Shown here: piece by piece, positions 7,849 through 14,565 of the stretch
Layout of the letters: the number at the start of each line of letters is the position of its first letter
Position numbering within the stretch: position 1 is the first letter of the stretch
Assembly: GCA_035702845.1 (NCBI GenBank)
Contig: DASSZK010000010.1
Coordinates: 1 to 19,756, forward strand
Direction: 5' to 3'
Length of the DNA: 19,756 nucleotides
Source: JAJZMF01 sp035702845
GTDB lineage: Bacteria; Actinomycetota; Acidimicrobiia; Acidimicrobiales; Palsa-688
Made by a program: the position numbers and the translations under genes
The notes under the pieces: generated by a model
Told to the model about the DNA's origin: nothing
Seen by the model: only the letters and a program-made list of their open reading frames with translations
Database searches by the model: none

Positions 7849-8814
7849 TTGCCCTACTACGACCTAGCTGAAGACGATCTTCGTGCTTACGCGCCTGACA
7901 TCGCCCTCCCGCCTGACGCGGTTGAGTTCTGGACGCGCACCATTGGCACGAGCCGGGCGCTGGCCAGGCCGGCGCAGTTCGAACCATTGAACACTGGCAT
8001 GAGGCTGCTCGACACCTACGATGTGACCTTCTCGGGGTACGGTGGTAGCCCGGTACGGGCCTGGCTTCATGTGCCGGCAACCTCGCACACCCCGCTTCCC
8101 GTCGTCGTGCGCTACCAAGGCTATGGGGGAGGGCGGGGCCTGCCCATCGACACGGACGTGTGGCCTCTCTCAGGTTACGCCTGCCTGATAGTTGACACCC
8201 GGGGGCAAGGAAGCGCTTGGAGCCCGGGCGACACGAGTGACCCGGACGGTTCTGGGCCTGCGCACCCCGGCTTCATGACGAGAGGGATCCTCGACCCGGA
8301 GCAGTACTACTACCGGAGGGTCTTCACTGACGCCGTGCTCGCTGTCGACGCGGTCCGGGCTCACCCGCTCGTGCGAGCCGACCAGGTCGTCGTCACCGGC
8401 GCCAGTCAGGGTGGTGGGATCTCCTTAGCCGTCGCCGCACTCCTGCCCGACATTGCCGGCGTGATGGCGGACGTGCCCTTCCTGTGCGACTTTCGCCGAG
8501 CTGTACGGATCGCACCCACGGACCCTTATGGGGAGATCACTCGTTACCTGAGCGTGCACCGGCATAAAAGCAGGACTGTGTTCTCCACCCTCTCCTACTT
8601 CGACTGCGCCGGCCTTGTGACCTGGGCTCGGGTGCCCGCGCTGTTCTCCGTCGCGCTGATGGACCAGACGTGCCCCCCCTCGACGGTATACGCCGCCTAC
8701 AACCGCTATGGCGGCCACAAGGAGATCGTCGAGTACCCGTTCAACGACCACGAAGGCGGTCAAGGTTTCCAGCGCGAAGTGCAATTACACTGGCTCAACG
8801 AGATGTGGGCTTAG
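7849..8814 (+). CDS. CE7-family acetyl esterase (acetyl xylan esterase/cephalosporin C deacetylase-like)
   Basis: 321 residues, an alpha/beta hydrolase, no signal peptide. Start is a TTG with AGGAG 9 nt upstream (7835-7839). The catalytic triad is visible: Ser186 in GASQGGG, Asp272 in ALMDQTCPPST and His301 in FNDHEGG. The CE7 markers VVVRYQGYGGGRG and LIVDTRGQGS (residues 86-122) are also present. Family members remove O-acetyl groups from short acetylated sugars inside the cell. It follows the GH32-like gene by 70 nt on the same strand, so it probably belongs to the same operon and strips acetyl groups from the imported sugar before or after glycosidic cleavage. Confidence 0.9.
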   Translation: MPYYDLAEDDLRAYAPDIALPPDAVEFWTRTIGTSRALARPAQFEPLNTGMRLLDTYDVTFSGYGGSPVRAWLHVPATSHTPLPVVVRYQGYGGGRGLPIDTDVWPLSGYACLIVDTRGQGSAWSPGDTSDPDGSGPAHPGFMTRGILDPEQYYYRRVFTDAVLAVDAVRAHPLVRADQVVVTGASQGGGISLAVAALLPDIAGVMADVPFLCDFRRAVRIAPTDPYGEITRYLSVHRHKSRTVFSTLSYFDCAGLVTWARVPALFSVALMDQTCPPSTVYAAYNRYGGHKEIVEYPFNDHEGGQGFQREVQLHWLNEMWA

Positions 8815-8943
8815 GCTCCGGCGCCTATAGCGGCACTTGTCGGGTAAGGGGCCCGTTCGTGTGTACTGCCTGTGTACTGTTCGTATGCCCCAGGTCGGCC
8901 GGCCGCTGTCCGCTTGGCCGCCAGAGCGGGACGAGGAGGATAT

Positions 8944-9402
8944 GTGAAGACCAACAGGTCAGTGCCGCCCCCGACCGTGGTCCCGGTCCTGGTGTACCCC
9001 GACGTGCGGGCTGCCGTCGCCTTCTTGGCGGCCGCATTCGGCTTTGAAGAGCGGACGCGTATTGGTGAAGACCACCGGGCCCAGATGGGAGTGGGCGCTG
9101 ATGGTGCGGTGATCGTCGCTGATCTCGGCAGTGATCGCAGACCTCCGGCACCCATCGGCCACAGCCACCTAGTGAGAGTACGAGTCGATGATGTCGATGC
9201 CGCTTTTGCGCGCGCTCGGGACCACGGTGCCGTGGTGCTCGAAGCCCCTGTAGACCGGGTGTACGGGGAACGTGAATGCACTCTCGGGGACCTCGGAGGG
9301 CACCTTTGGCAGCTCGCCCAGACGATGGCGGACGTCGCTCCCGAGGACTTCGGTTGTGAGCCGGTAAGTCCGTGGAGCGCCTATCAGATGCCTGGCGACT
9401 GA
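8944..9402 (+). CDS. VOC-superfamily (glyoxalase/bleomycin-resistance-like) protein
   Basis: 152 residues from a GTG at 8944 placed 4 nt after AGGAGG (8934-8939). The frame remains open upstream to 8872, but that extension lacks a ribosome site and the domain begins at VVPVLVYPDVRAAVAFLAAAFGFEE. Two beta-alpha-beta-beta-beta modules are seen: one at residues 12-65 and one starting at HSHLVRVRVDDVDAAFARARDHGAVVLEAP. The second ends in YGERECTLGDLGGHLWQLAQ, the usual VOC C-terminal strand with its metal-ligand-type residues. Members of this group include dioxygenases, isomerases and drug-binding proteins; nothing singles out one. It is probably transcribed apart from the sugar operon. Confidence 0.85.
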   Translation: MKTNRSVPPPTVVPVLVYPDVRAAVAFLAAAFGFEERTRIGEDHRAQMGVGADGAVIVADLGSDRRPPAPIGHSHLVRVRVDDVDAAFARARDHGAVVLEAPVDRVYGERECTLGDLGGHLWQLAQTMADVAPEDFGCEPVSPWSAYQMPGD

Positions 9403-9415
9403 CCGGACGGAGCGT

Positions 9416-9447
9416 TTCTAGCTGTTTTTGGGACTTCTAGCTGTTTT
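9416..9447. repeat. Direct repeat, two copies of ttctagctgtttt
   Basis: The 13-base sequence occurs at 9416-9428 and 9435-9447, a 19-base period, just after the VOC stop codon. A third T-rich stretch (gcggtttttgg) follows. There is no inverted partner, so a simple intrinsic terminator is not supported. It may be a short slippage duplication. Confidence 0.6.
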
Positions 9448-9557
9448 GGGCTCACCTGCGGTTTTTGGCCGCCAAGACTGCCCGGGCCACCCGCTCCTGT
9501 CGGCACCTGGGACCGCAGGCCCGGCGCGTGTACGTAACAGAGTAGCAACGCCATTGA

Positions 9558-9707
9558 AACCTAAGCCCATACGGTTCGTGGCAGTTCGTCAACCAAAACA
9601 GCGGCCTTTGCTTGGACGTGTACGGCGCGGGCTCCAACTGGGGCCAGCAACTGAACCAGTGGCCGTGCAAGAACATGCCCGGCACGAACCAGGACTTCAA
9701 GGCCTAA
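9558..9707 (+). pseudogene. Remnant of a ricin-B-type lectin (beta-trefoil) C-terminus
   Basis: One frame, closed by a TGA just upstream and ending with TAA at 9705, encodes about 49 residues. They match the last repeat of a ricin-type carbohydrate-binding module: SWQFVNQNSGLCLDV, then YGAGSNWGQQLNQWPCKN, then GTNQDFKA at the end. Trefoil hallmarks are visible: the CLDV strand, the G..LNQW.C turn and the NQDF closure with two cysteines. No start codon or ribosome site precedes it and no catalytic domain is present in any frame upstream, so it looks like the broken tail of a secreted glycosidase or lectin. A very small functional peptide cannot be excluded but is unlikely. Confidence 0.7.
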
Positions 9708-9759
9708 GGCTCCGTCCATGGCGTCAGGCTCGCCACCGCCGTGCTGAGCGCGTCGTCGC

Positions 9760-10221
9760 TTAGTACTCGCCCTTGATGACGAAGAAGGAACCGCGAATAG
9801 TCCCCGCCAGCTTGGACTTTTGCCGAGCGAACTTGAACGAGGCGAGCTCGGTGGGCACTTCCATCCCGTCGCAGAGCTTGAAGCCGACGGCTCGCTTCTT
9901 CGGGTCGTCGAGCGTGTACAACACGTTGACCGCAAGCCCGCTCCGGTAGAAAACATAGGGCCATCTGATGTTCTCTACCACCTGGGCCGCTGCTTCCAGC
10001 GGCGGCGAGGCGATCACGATATCGCGCTCGTCCCTGAGGATCCGGTGCACCCAGGCGATTGTCTCTTCAGCCTCGGCAGCCGGTTGGACCGTGAACGCCA
10101 AGTCGTACTTGTTCTTGAAATAGCGGGCCTCGTTGGCCCGTAGGCCGGCTAGGGCGGGGGCGTACGGCGACGCCTCCAGCCCGACGGTCGAGACGTTGAC
10201 GAAGTCCACGGCGTAGCTCAC
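9760..10221 (-). CDS. Conserved-looking protein of unknown function, 153 residues
   Basis: I do not recognise the family. The frame starts at a GTG (10221) without a strong ribosome site and ends with TAA at 9760. It is soluble, with mixed composition: an N-terminal VDFVNVSTVGLEASPYAPALAGLRANEARYF-like segment, a helix (AEAEETIAWVHRILRDERD), a strand (IVIASP), and a basic, aromatic C-terminus (FKFARQKSKLAGTIRGSFFVIKG). Codon use is GC-rich and resembles that of neighbouring genes, and no signal peptide or membrane segment is seen. It is divergent from the RNA helicase across 140-160 bases. A role with RNA or stress cannot be argued beyond this location. Confidence 0.65.
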   Translation of the reverse strand: MSYAVDFVNVSTVGLEASPYAPALAGLRANEARYFKNKYDLAFTVQPAAEAEETIAWVHRILRDERDIVIASPPLEAAAQVVENIRWPYVFYRSGLAVNVLYTLDDPKKRAVGFKLCDGMEVPTELASFKFARQKSKLAGTIRGSFFVIKGEY

Positions 10222-10271
10222 GGTGCCAACAGGCTAGTGCCGCCACGCTCATGGTCCACCAGCCCCAGGAC

Positions 10272-10343
10272 GACCTTGTGCGGCTGGCAGGTCTTGTGCG
10301 GCTGACAGGTCTCGTGCGGGTGACAGGCCTCGTGCGGGTGACA
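10272..10343. repeat. 18-bp tandem repeat, four imperfect copies, upstream of the helicase gene
   Basis: Consensus ggtctcgtgcgggtgaca, at 10272-10289, 10290-10307, 10308-10325 and 10326-10343, followed by a truncated fifth (ggccagcc). Copies diverge at one to four positions, the last two most alike. It lies between the divergent unknown gene and the helicase, ending about 37 bases before the predicted start, so it is either in the promoter or in the 5' leader of the helicase mRNA. Confidence 0.85.
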
Positions 10344-10380
10344 GGCCAGCCACTTGCCGTGCTAGGTGTTCGGACCGGCG

Positions 10381-12243
10381 ATGATGGTCGGCGTGGATAT
10401 GCCCGACCAGCCCGAGCCCGTGACCCAACCAGAGCTTGACGACGCCCTGCCATCCGAGACGGAGGTGGCGGGAGAGCCAGGCTTCGGCGACCTTGGGCTG
10501 CGCCCTGAGCTGGTCCGATCGCTGGAGGCACTCGGCTACGAAGAACCGACGCCTATCCAGCGCGAGGCCATCCCTCTCCTGCTTGCAGGCCGGGACCTGG
10601 TTGGCCAAGCTGCCACCGGCACGGGCAAGACAGCGGCGTTCGCACTGCCCGCGCTGCAGAGGGTGTTCGCGGACGGCGCCACCAATGAAGGGCCCAGGGG
10701 GCGCCGCTCCCCCCGGGTGCTGGTCCTTGTGCCCACCAGGGAACTGGCTATCCAGGTATCCGAAGCGGTGCACCGCTATGGCAAGCCGCTCCAAGCCAGG
10801 GTCGTGCCCATCTACGGGGGCCAGCCGATCGGGCGGCAGCTGCGCGCCCTCGACGAAGGGGCCGACGTGGTCGTGGCCACTCCCGGGCGGGCTCTCGACC
10901 ACCTGGAGCGGGGCACGCTGCGTCTCGACCAGCTACAGGTGGTAGTGCTCGACGAGGCCGACGAGATGCTGGACATGGGCTTCGCCGAAGACATCGAGGG
11001 GATCCTCAGCACCACCCCGACCGAGCGACAGACCGTCCTTTTCTCCGCCACCCTGCCCCCGCGGATCGACGCCATAGCCTCCAGGCACCTGCGCAACCCC
11101 GTCCGGGTGCGCTTGGCGGAGGCCGAGCGGGCCTCGGGCAATGCACCGCTCGTGCGCCAGCGTGCCTACCTCGTCACCCGCCAGTACAAGCCGGCAGCCC
11201 TGGGGCGCCTCTTGGACGTGGAGGCCCCCACCGCCGCGCTCGTCTTTTGCCGGACGCGTGAAGAGGTGGACAGCCTGACCGAGACGCTGAACGGGCGTGG
11301 CTTTAGAGCCGAGGGGCTGCACGGGGGGATGGGCCAAGAGCAGCGCGACCGGGTAATGCAGCGCTTGCGGAGCGGCACCGCCGAACTGATCGTCGCCACT
11401 GACGTCGCGGCCCGCGGCATAGACGTCGACGTGCTCACGCACGTCGTCAACTACGACGTGCCCTCTTCGCCCGAGGTCTACCTGCACCGCTGCGGCCGGG
11501 TGGGCCGGGCCGGGCGGGAGGGGGTTGCTCTCACGTTGGCGGAGCCGAGGGAGTACCGCATGATCAAGATGATCGAGCGGGTCACCGGGCGAAAGGTGCC
11601 GCTGGAGCGGATCCCGACCGTCGCCGACGTACGGGCCCGACGCCTCGACTCCACTCGTGCGGCCCTTCGCGAGCACCTGAGGGACGGGGACCTCGACTCG
11701 TTCCGTGTAGTGGTGGAGTCGCTGGCCGACGAGTTCGACGTAATGGAGGTAGCGCTTGCCGCCGTCAAACTTGTCCACGACGGCCTGGGCGGGGCGGACG
11801 ACGAGGAGGAGATACCCGAACCCAGCCCCCCGTCCGAGCGCAAGCTCCCGGGACGCCCTGGAGGGGTGAGGGACAGCGCTTTCGATCGGTTCAAAGGCCC
11901 AGCCGGCGGCGACCGCTCGGGCGGCGGCCGGCGCCCTCTGAGTGCCGAGATGGTGCGGCTGTACATCGGAGCAGGCCGGGACGCGGGCATCCGCCCAGGG
12001 GACCTTGTGGGTGCCATTGCCGGCGAATCCGGCCTTTCTGGACGCGACATCGGCGCCATCGACATCACCAGGAACTTCTCCCTGGTCGAGGTACCCAGGG
12101 ACGCGGCCGACGGGATCATTGCGGCTCTGCGCCGGGCCATGATCAAGGGCCAGCGGCCCAATGTCCGCTACGAGCGCGAGGGGGCCGGCCAGCCCTCCCG
12201 CGGCGGAGATCGCGCCGGGCCCAGGCGTCGGGAGCGCTGGTAA
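10381..12243 (+). CDS. DEAD-box ATP-dependent RNA helicase with DbpA-type RNA-binding domain (DeaD/CsdA-like)
   Basis: 620 residues if begun at ATG 10381; a TAG at 10363 blocks further extension, and GTG 10366 or ATG 10399 are equally possible starts, none with a good ribosome site. The N-terminal core has the Q motif (EEPTPIQ, Gln60), Walker A (ATGTGKT, 78-84), PTRELA (118), TPGR, DEAD (191-194) and SAT (222-224). The second RecA lobe has ARGIDVDV and HRCGRVGRAGR, whose usual form is HRIGRTGR, so two positions differ. After an acidic/proline-rich linker comes a DbpA RNA-binding domain (VRLYIGAGRDAGIRPGDLVGAI, then FSLVEVP) and a basic tail. It unwinds structured RNA, for example in ribosome assembly or cold adaptation. 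Confidence 0.95.
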   Translation: MMVGVDMPDQPEPVTQPELDDALPSETEVAGEPGFGDLGLRPELVRSLEALGYEEPTPIQREAIPLLLAGRDLVGQAATGTGKTAAFALPALQRVFADGATNEGPRGRRSPRVLVLVPTRELAIQVSEAVHRYGKPLQARVVPIYGGQPIGRQLRALDEGADVVVATPGRALDHLERGTLRLDQLQVVVLDEADEMLDMGFAEDIEGILSTTPTERQTVLFSATLPPRIDAIASRHLRNPVRVRLAEAERASGNAPLVRQRAYLVTRQYKPAALGRLLDVEAPTAALVFCRTREEVDSLTETLNGRGFRAEGLHGGMGQEQRDRVMQRLRSGTAELIVATDVAARGIDVDVLTHVVNYDVPSSPEVYLHRCGRVGRAGREGVALTLAEPREYRMIKMIERVTGRKVPLERIPTVADVRARRLDSTRAALREHLRDGDLDSFRVVVESLADEFDVMEVALAAVKLVHDGLGGADDEEEIPEPSPPSERKLPGRPGGVRDSAFDRFKGPAGGDRSGGGRRPLSAEMVRLYIGAGRDAGIRPGDLVGAIAGESGLSGRDIGAIDITRNFSLVEVPRDAADGIIAALRRAMIKGQRPNVRYEREGAGQPSRGGDRAGPRRRERW

Positions 12244-12256
12244 GAGCCCGGAGGCC

Positions 12257-13303
12257 CTAGTTCTGCGGAGCGACGGCCGCGGCCGCCGGGCGCCCGCGGC
12301 CGATGGCCCACACGTAGCGGACCAGGTTGGCGTAGGACTCGACTAGGCCCTCTTCGGTGTACGGGAGGCCCTCGCGGGCACAGAACTCGCGCACCAGTGG
12401 CTGCACCTGGCGCAGGTTGCAGCGCGGGATCGTCGGGAAGAGGTGGTGCTCGATCTGCAGGTCGAGGCCGCCAAAAAGGAACGAAATGAACGCCCCGCCC
12501 CTGATGTTGCGGGCGGTGACAACCTGGCGGTAGGCGAAGGTCGTGACCGCCCCCTGTTCCAAAGTCGGCATGCCCACGTGGTTCGGGGCGAAGCTGCACC
12601 CGAGGTAAAGGCCGAGAACGGCTTGCTGGACGGCTATGAACGCCAGGGCGCGCAGCGGCGGGAGCGCCACGAAGACCAGCGCCAGGTAAGCGGCAAAGTG
12701 CGCAACTATCAGCAGGGCCTCAATGAGACGGCTGCCGTCACGGCGCCGGCGGATGGACTGCCCGCTGGCGATCCGCATGGAAACGCCCTCGAGCGACATG
12801 AGCGGGAACAACAGGGCGCCCTGCCAGCGCAGGAAAGCCCGGCGCCCACGGGAGTTGGTGACCGCCGTTTCCGGCACGAAGGCTATGACCCCCGGCGCTA
12901 TGTCGGGGTCGCGTCCGACCTGGTTGGGATGGCCATGGTGTGCCGCGTGCTTGGGCACCCACCATCCAAAGCTCAAGCCGGTGAGCAAGTTGCCCACGAC
13001 GAGGCCGACGGCACGGTTGGCCTGGCGCGAGGCGAAGATCTGGCGGTGGCCGGCATCGTGGCCTATGAAGACCACTTGGGTGGATGCCACACCGAGGTAG
13101 GCCGCCGTCGCCAGAGCGGCCCATGTCCCGTGGACGACCAGCAATGCCACCCATCCGCCAGCGAAGGCGCAGGTTGTGAACACTATGCGGGTCATCTCAC
13201 GCCCGACGCGCGGCTCCAGCAACCCGGCCTCTCTGACCTGGTCGGTCAGCGCCCGGTAGCCGGACGAGCCGGTGGCCGGGGCCAGCAAAGTCATCGTCTC
13301 CAT
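12257..13303 (-). CDS. Membrane fatty-acid desaturase (acyl-lipid/acyl-CoA desaturase-like)
   Basis: 348 residues from ATG 13303 with GGGGAGAG just upstream; the frame continues to 13399, but without start support. The three histidine boxes that bind the diiron centre are intact: HDAGH (82-86), HAAHH (119-123) followed by GHPN, and QIEHH (283-287) in LQIEHHLFP. The Gln-x-x-His-His third box is typical of front-end and Delta6-like desaturases, and NHVGM at 241 is also common in these. Four hydrophobic membrane segments are visible, including WVALLVV and LIVAHFAAYLALVFVAL. It inserts a double bond into membrane acyl chains using O2 and reductant, possibly in response to cold. It converges with the helicase. 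Confidence 0.93.
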   Translation of the reverse strand: METMTLLAPATGSSGYRALTDQVREAGLLEPRVGREMTRIVFTTCAFAGGWVALLVVHGTWAALATAAYLGVASTQVVFIGHDAGHRQIFASRQANRAVGLVVGNLLTGLSFGWWVPKHAAHHGHPNQVGRDPDIAPGVIAFVPETAVTNSRGRRAFLRWQGALLFPLMSLEGVSMRIASGQSIRRRRDGSRLIEALLIVAHFAAYLALVFVALPPLRALAFIAVQQAVLGLYLGCSFAPNHVGMPTLEQGAVTTFAYRQVVTARNIRGGAFISFLFGGLDLQIEHHLFPTIPRCNLRQVQPLVREFCAREGLPYTEEGLVESYANLVRYVWAIGRGRPAAAAVAPQN

Positions 13304-13460
13304 AATCTCTCCCCTCGGCCCGTCGCTCGGGGTGGAATGGCGCCAAAGGGCCTGGAAGAACGCCGGGAGCCTCGGACTTTCGCGAGGCGAACCTAGCACG
13401 TGGAGGGCGTCCAGGTGCTACCGACAGCTGCGAGACGACGGCACCATCGTGTGCGTCGGC

Positions 13461-13472
13461 TGGCACGTGCCA
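13461..13472. promoter_or_regulatory. Perfect 12-bp palindrome TGGCACGTGCCA
   Basis: This self-complementary site lies in the divergent region, about 160 bases upstream of the desaturase start. Such sites are typical of dimeric regulators such as TetR-family proteins. No regulator gene is adjacent, so the binding protein is unknown. Confidence 0.35.
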
Positions 13473-13606
13473 CACGTCAGCAGATATTTGCTGGGGTACA
13501 CGTATTAGCGCCGATGCTGTAGCGAATTTAAAGCTGTACCTGATTTGATTGTCCGAGCGACAGGGCCGCCATCCCGGCGCGTATCACTGGGGGGCCAGCC
13601 CGCTCA

Positions 13607-13621
13607 TGACATCCAGTGTCA
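13607..13621. promoter_or_regulatory. Inverted repeat TGACA-N5-TGTCA
   Basis: Perfect 5-bp arms with a 5-base spacer, 141 bases upstream of the methyltransferase start. This may be an operator for a dimeric repressor or a chance inverted repeat; the arms are short. Confidence 0.3.
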
Positions 13622-13761
13622 GGCATTGAAGGCGGGTCCCGCCGTAGCAAAGCTCCGCTCTCCGTGAGACGTGCCATTCGTATGCCTGGCCTGTGCTGCC
13701 CTGCAGTAGCCGCCAAAGCTACCGACTTGGTAGGCACCGATGGCCGAGATCAGGTTGCACA

Positions 13762-14550
13762 ATGACAAACACTTTCCAGGACGAGTACTACAGCGCCGTC
13801 TCGGACTACCGCAATGGAAGCCCGCACCTGGCTCACGAGCGGCTCAATAACAAACTCGTTGGCGTCCTCCAGAGCGAGCTGGAGAACCTCAACCAGCGCG
13901 GCCTACCGCTCAACGTGCTGGAGGTCGGCGCAGGCCACGGCGCTTTCACAGAACCGCTGCTAAGGGCAGGAGCCAAAGTCACGGCGGCGGAGATGGCGAA
14001 AGCGTCCGCGGACCTTCTCACTGCTCGCTTTGGCCACTTCCCCGGCTTCAACTGCGTGCACAATGCCGACGGCAGCTTCAGCGAAGTGGGGCGCGACTAC
14101 TCCATGGTCGTTTGCGTTTCCGTACTTCACCACATCCCCGACTATGCGAGCGCGCTCGAAGACCTGTCCTCGCGCGTCCGGTCCGGCGGGAGCCTTGTCG
14201 TCTTGCAGGAGCCTTTGTGGTACCCGCGAGCGCGCAAGAGCGCTCTTTACCTGAACAAGGCGGGGTACTTCGCTTGGCGCCTGCGCCAAGGAGACCTCAC
14301 TCGGGGGATCGCCACTCAAACACGCCGGCTGCGAGGCAAATACGATCCCGGGAACCCCTCCGACATGGTCGAGTACCACGTCGTGCGTAGCGGCGTCGAC
14401 GAAGAGACGGCGGGCGCCCTGCTCGCCAAGGACTTCGAGACGGTCGAGTACATCAAGTACTGGTCAAACCAAAGCGGTACCGCCCAGCGCCTCGGAGAGC
14501 GGTGGGCGCTTCTCAACACCTTCGGCGTATCGGCTCGAGGGCGCACGTAG
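13762..14550 (+). CDS. Class I SAM-dependent methyltransferase
   Basis: 262 residues from ATG 13762 (MTNTFQDEYY). An upstream in-frame start at 13693 would add residues with no domain support. SAM-binding motif I is VLEVGAGHG (52-60). The acidic residue of the second strand is in VTAAEMAK (Glu77), and the post-II motif is VVCVSVLHHIPD, as in Methyltransf_11/25 proteins. SGGSLVVLQEP gives the fourth and fifth strands. After the fold comes a basic region rich in arginine (RARKSALYLNKAGYFAWRLRQG). The substrate is not readable; a small molecule, lipid or sugar is possible. The next gene follows after 15 nt, so co-transcription is possible. Confidence 0.87.
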   Translation: MTNTFQDEYYSAVSDYRNGSPHLAHERLNNKLVGVLQSELENLNQRGLPLNVLEVGAGHGAFTEPLLRAGAKVTAAEMAKASADLLTARFGHFPGFNCVHNADGSFSEVGRDYSMVVCVSVLHHIPDYASALEDLSSRVRSGGSLVVLQEPLWYPRARKSALYLNKAGYFAWRLRQGDLTRGIATQTRRLRGKYDPGNPSDMVEYHVVRSGVDEETAGALLAKDFETVEYIKYWSNQSGTAQRLGERWALLNTFGVSARGRT

Positions 14551-14565
14551 CGCTATCATGCGGGC

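Larger units (their letters stand above)
13304..13761. other. Divergent intergenic region with palindromes, no gene
   Basis: Over 450 bases between the desaturase and the methyltransferase. Small frames exist but none is convincing. The region holds an AT-rich island near 13485-13550, unlike its surroundings, and several inverted repeats. These include GGCGGG-T-CCCGCC at 13631-13643 and the two sites listed separately. No tRNA or riboswitch structure was recognised. Confidence 0.5.

Noticed and set aside
8812..8828. Small inverted repeat around the CE7 esterase stop codon
   Set aside because: Five-base arms and no T-run; too weak to call a terminator.
10272..10343. Possible CRISPR array
   Set aside because: Units abut without spacers, are only 18 bp and lack cas genes nearby.
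10067..10531. Minus-strand frame with an RTRPVTRTRP-like repeat
   Set aside because: The repeat is the translation of the 18-bp DNA array; the frame overlaps both the unknown gene and the helicase start and has no ribosome site.
12443..13396. 317-codon plus-strand frame opposite the desaturase
   Set aside because: The desaturase has all three histidine boxes and a ribosome site; the antisense frame shows no domain.
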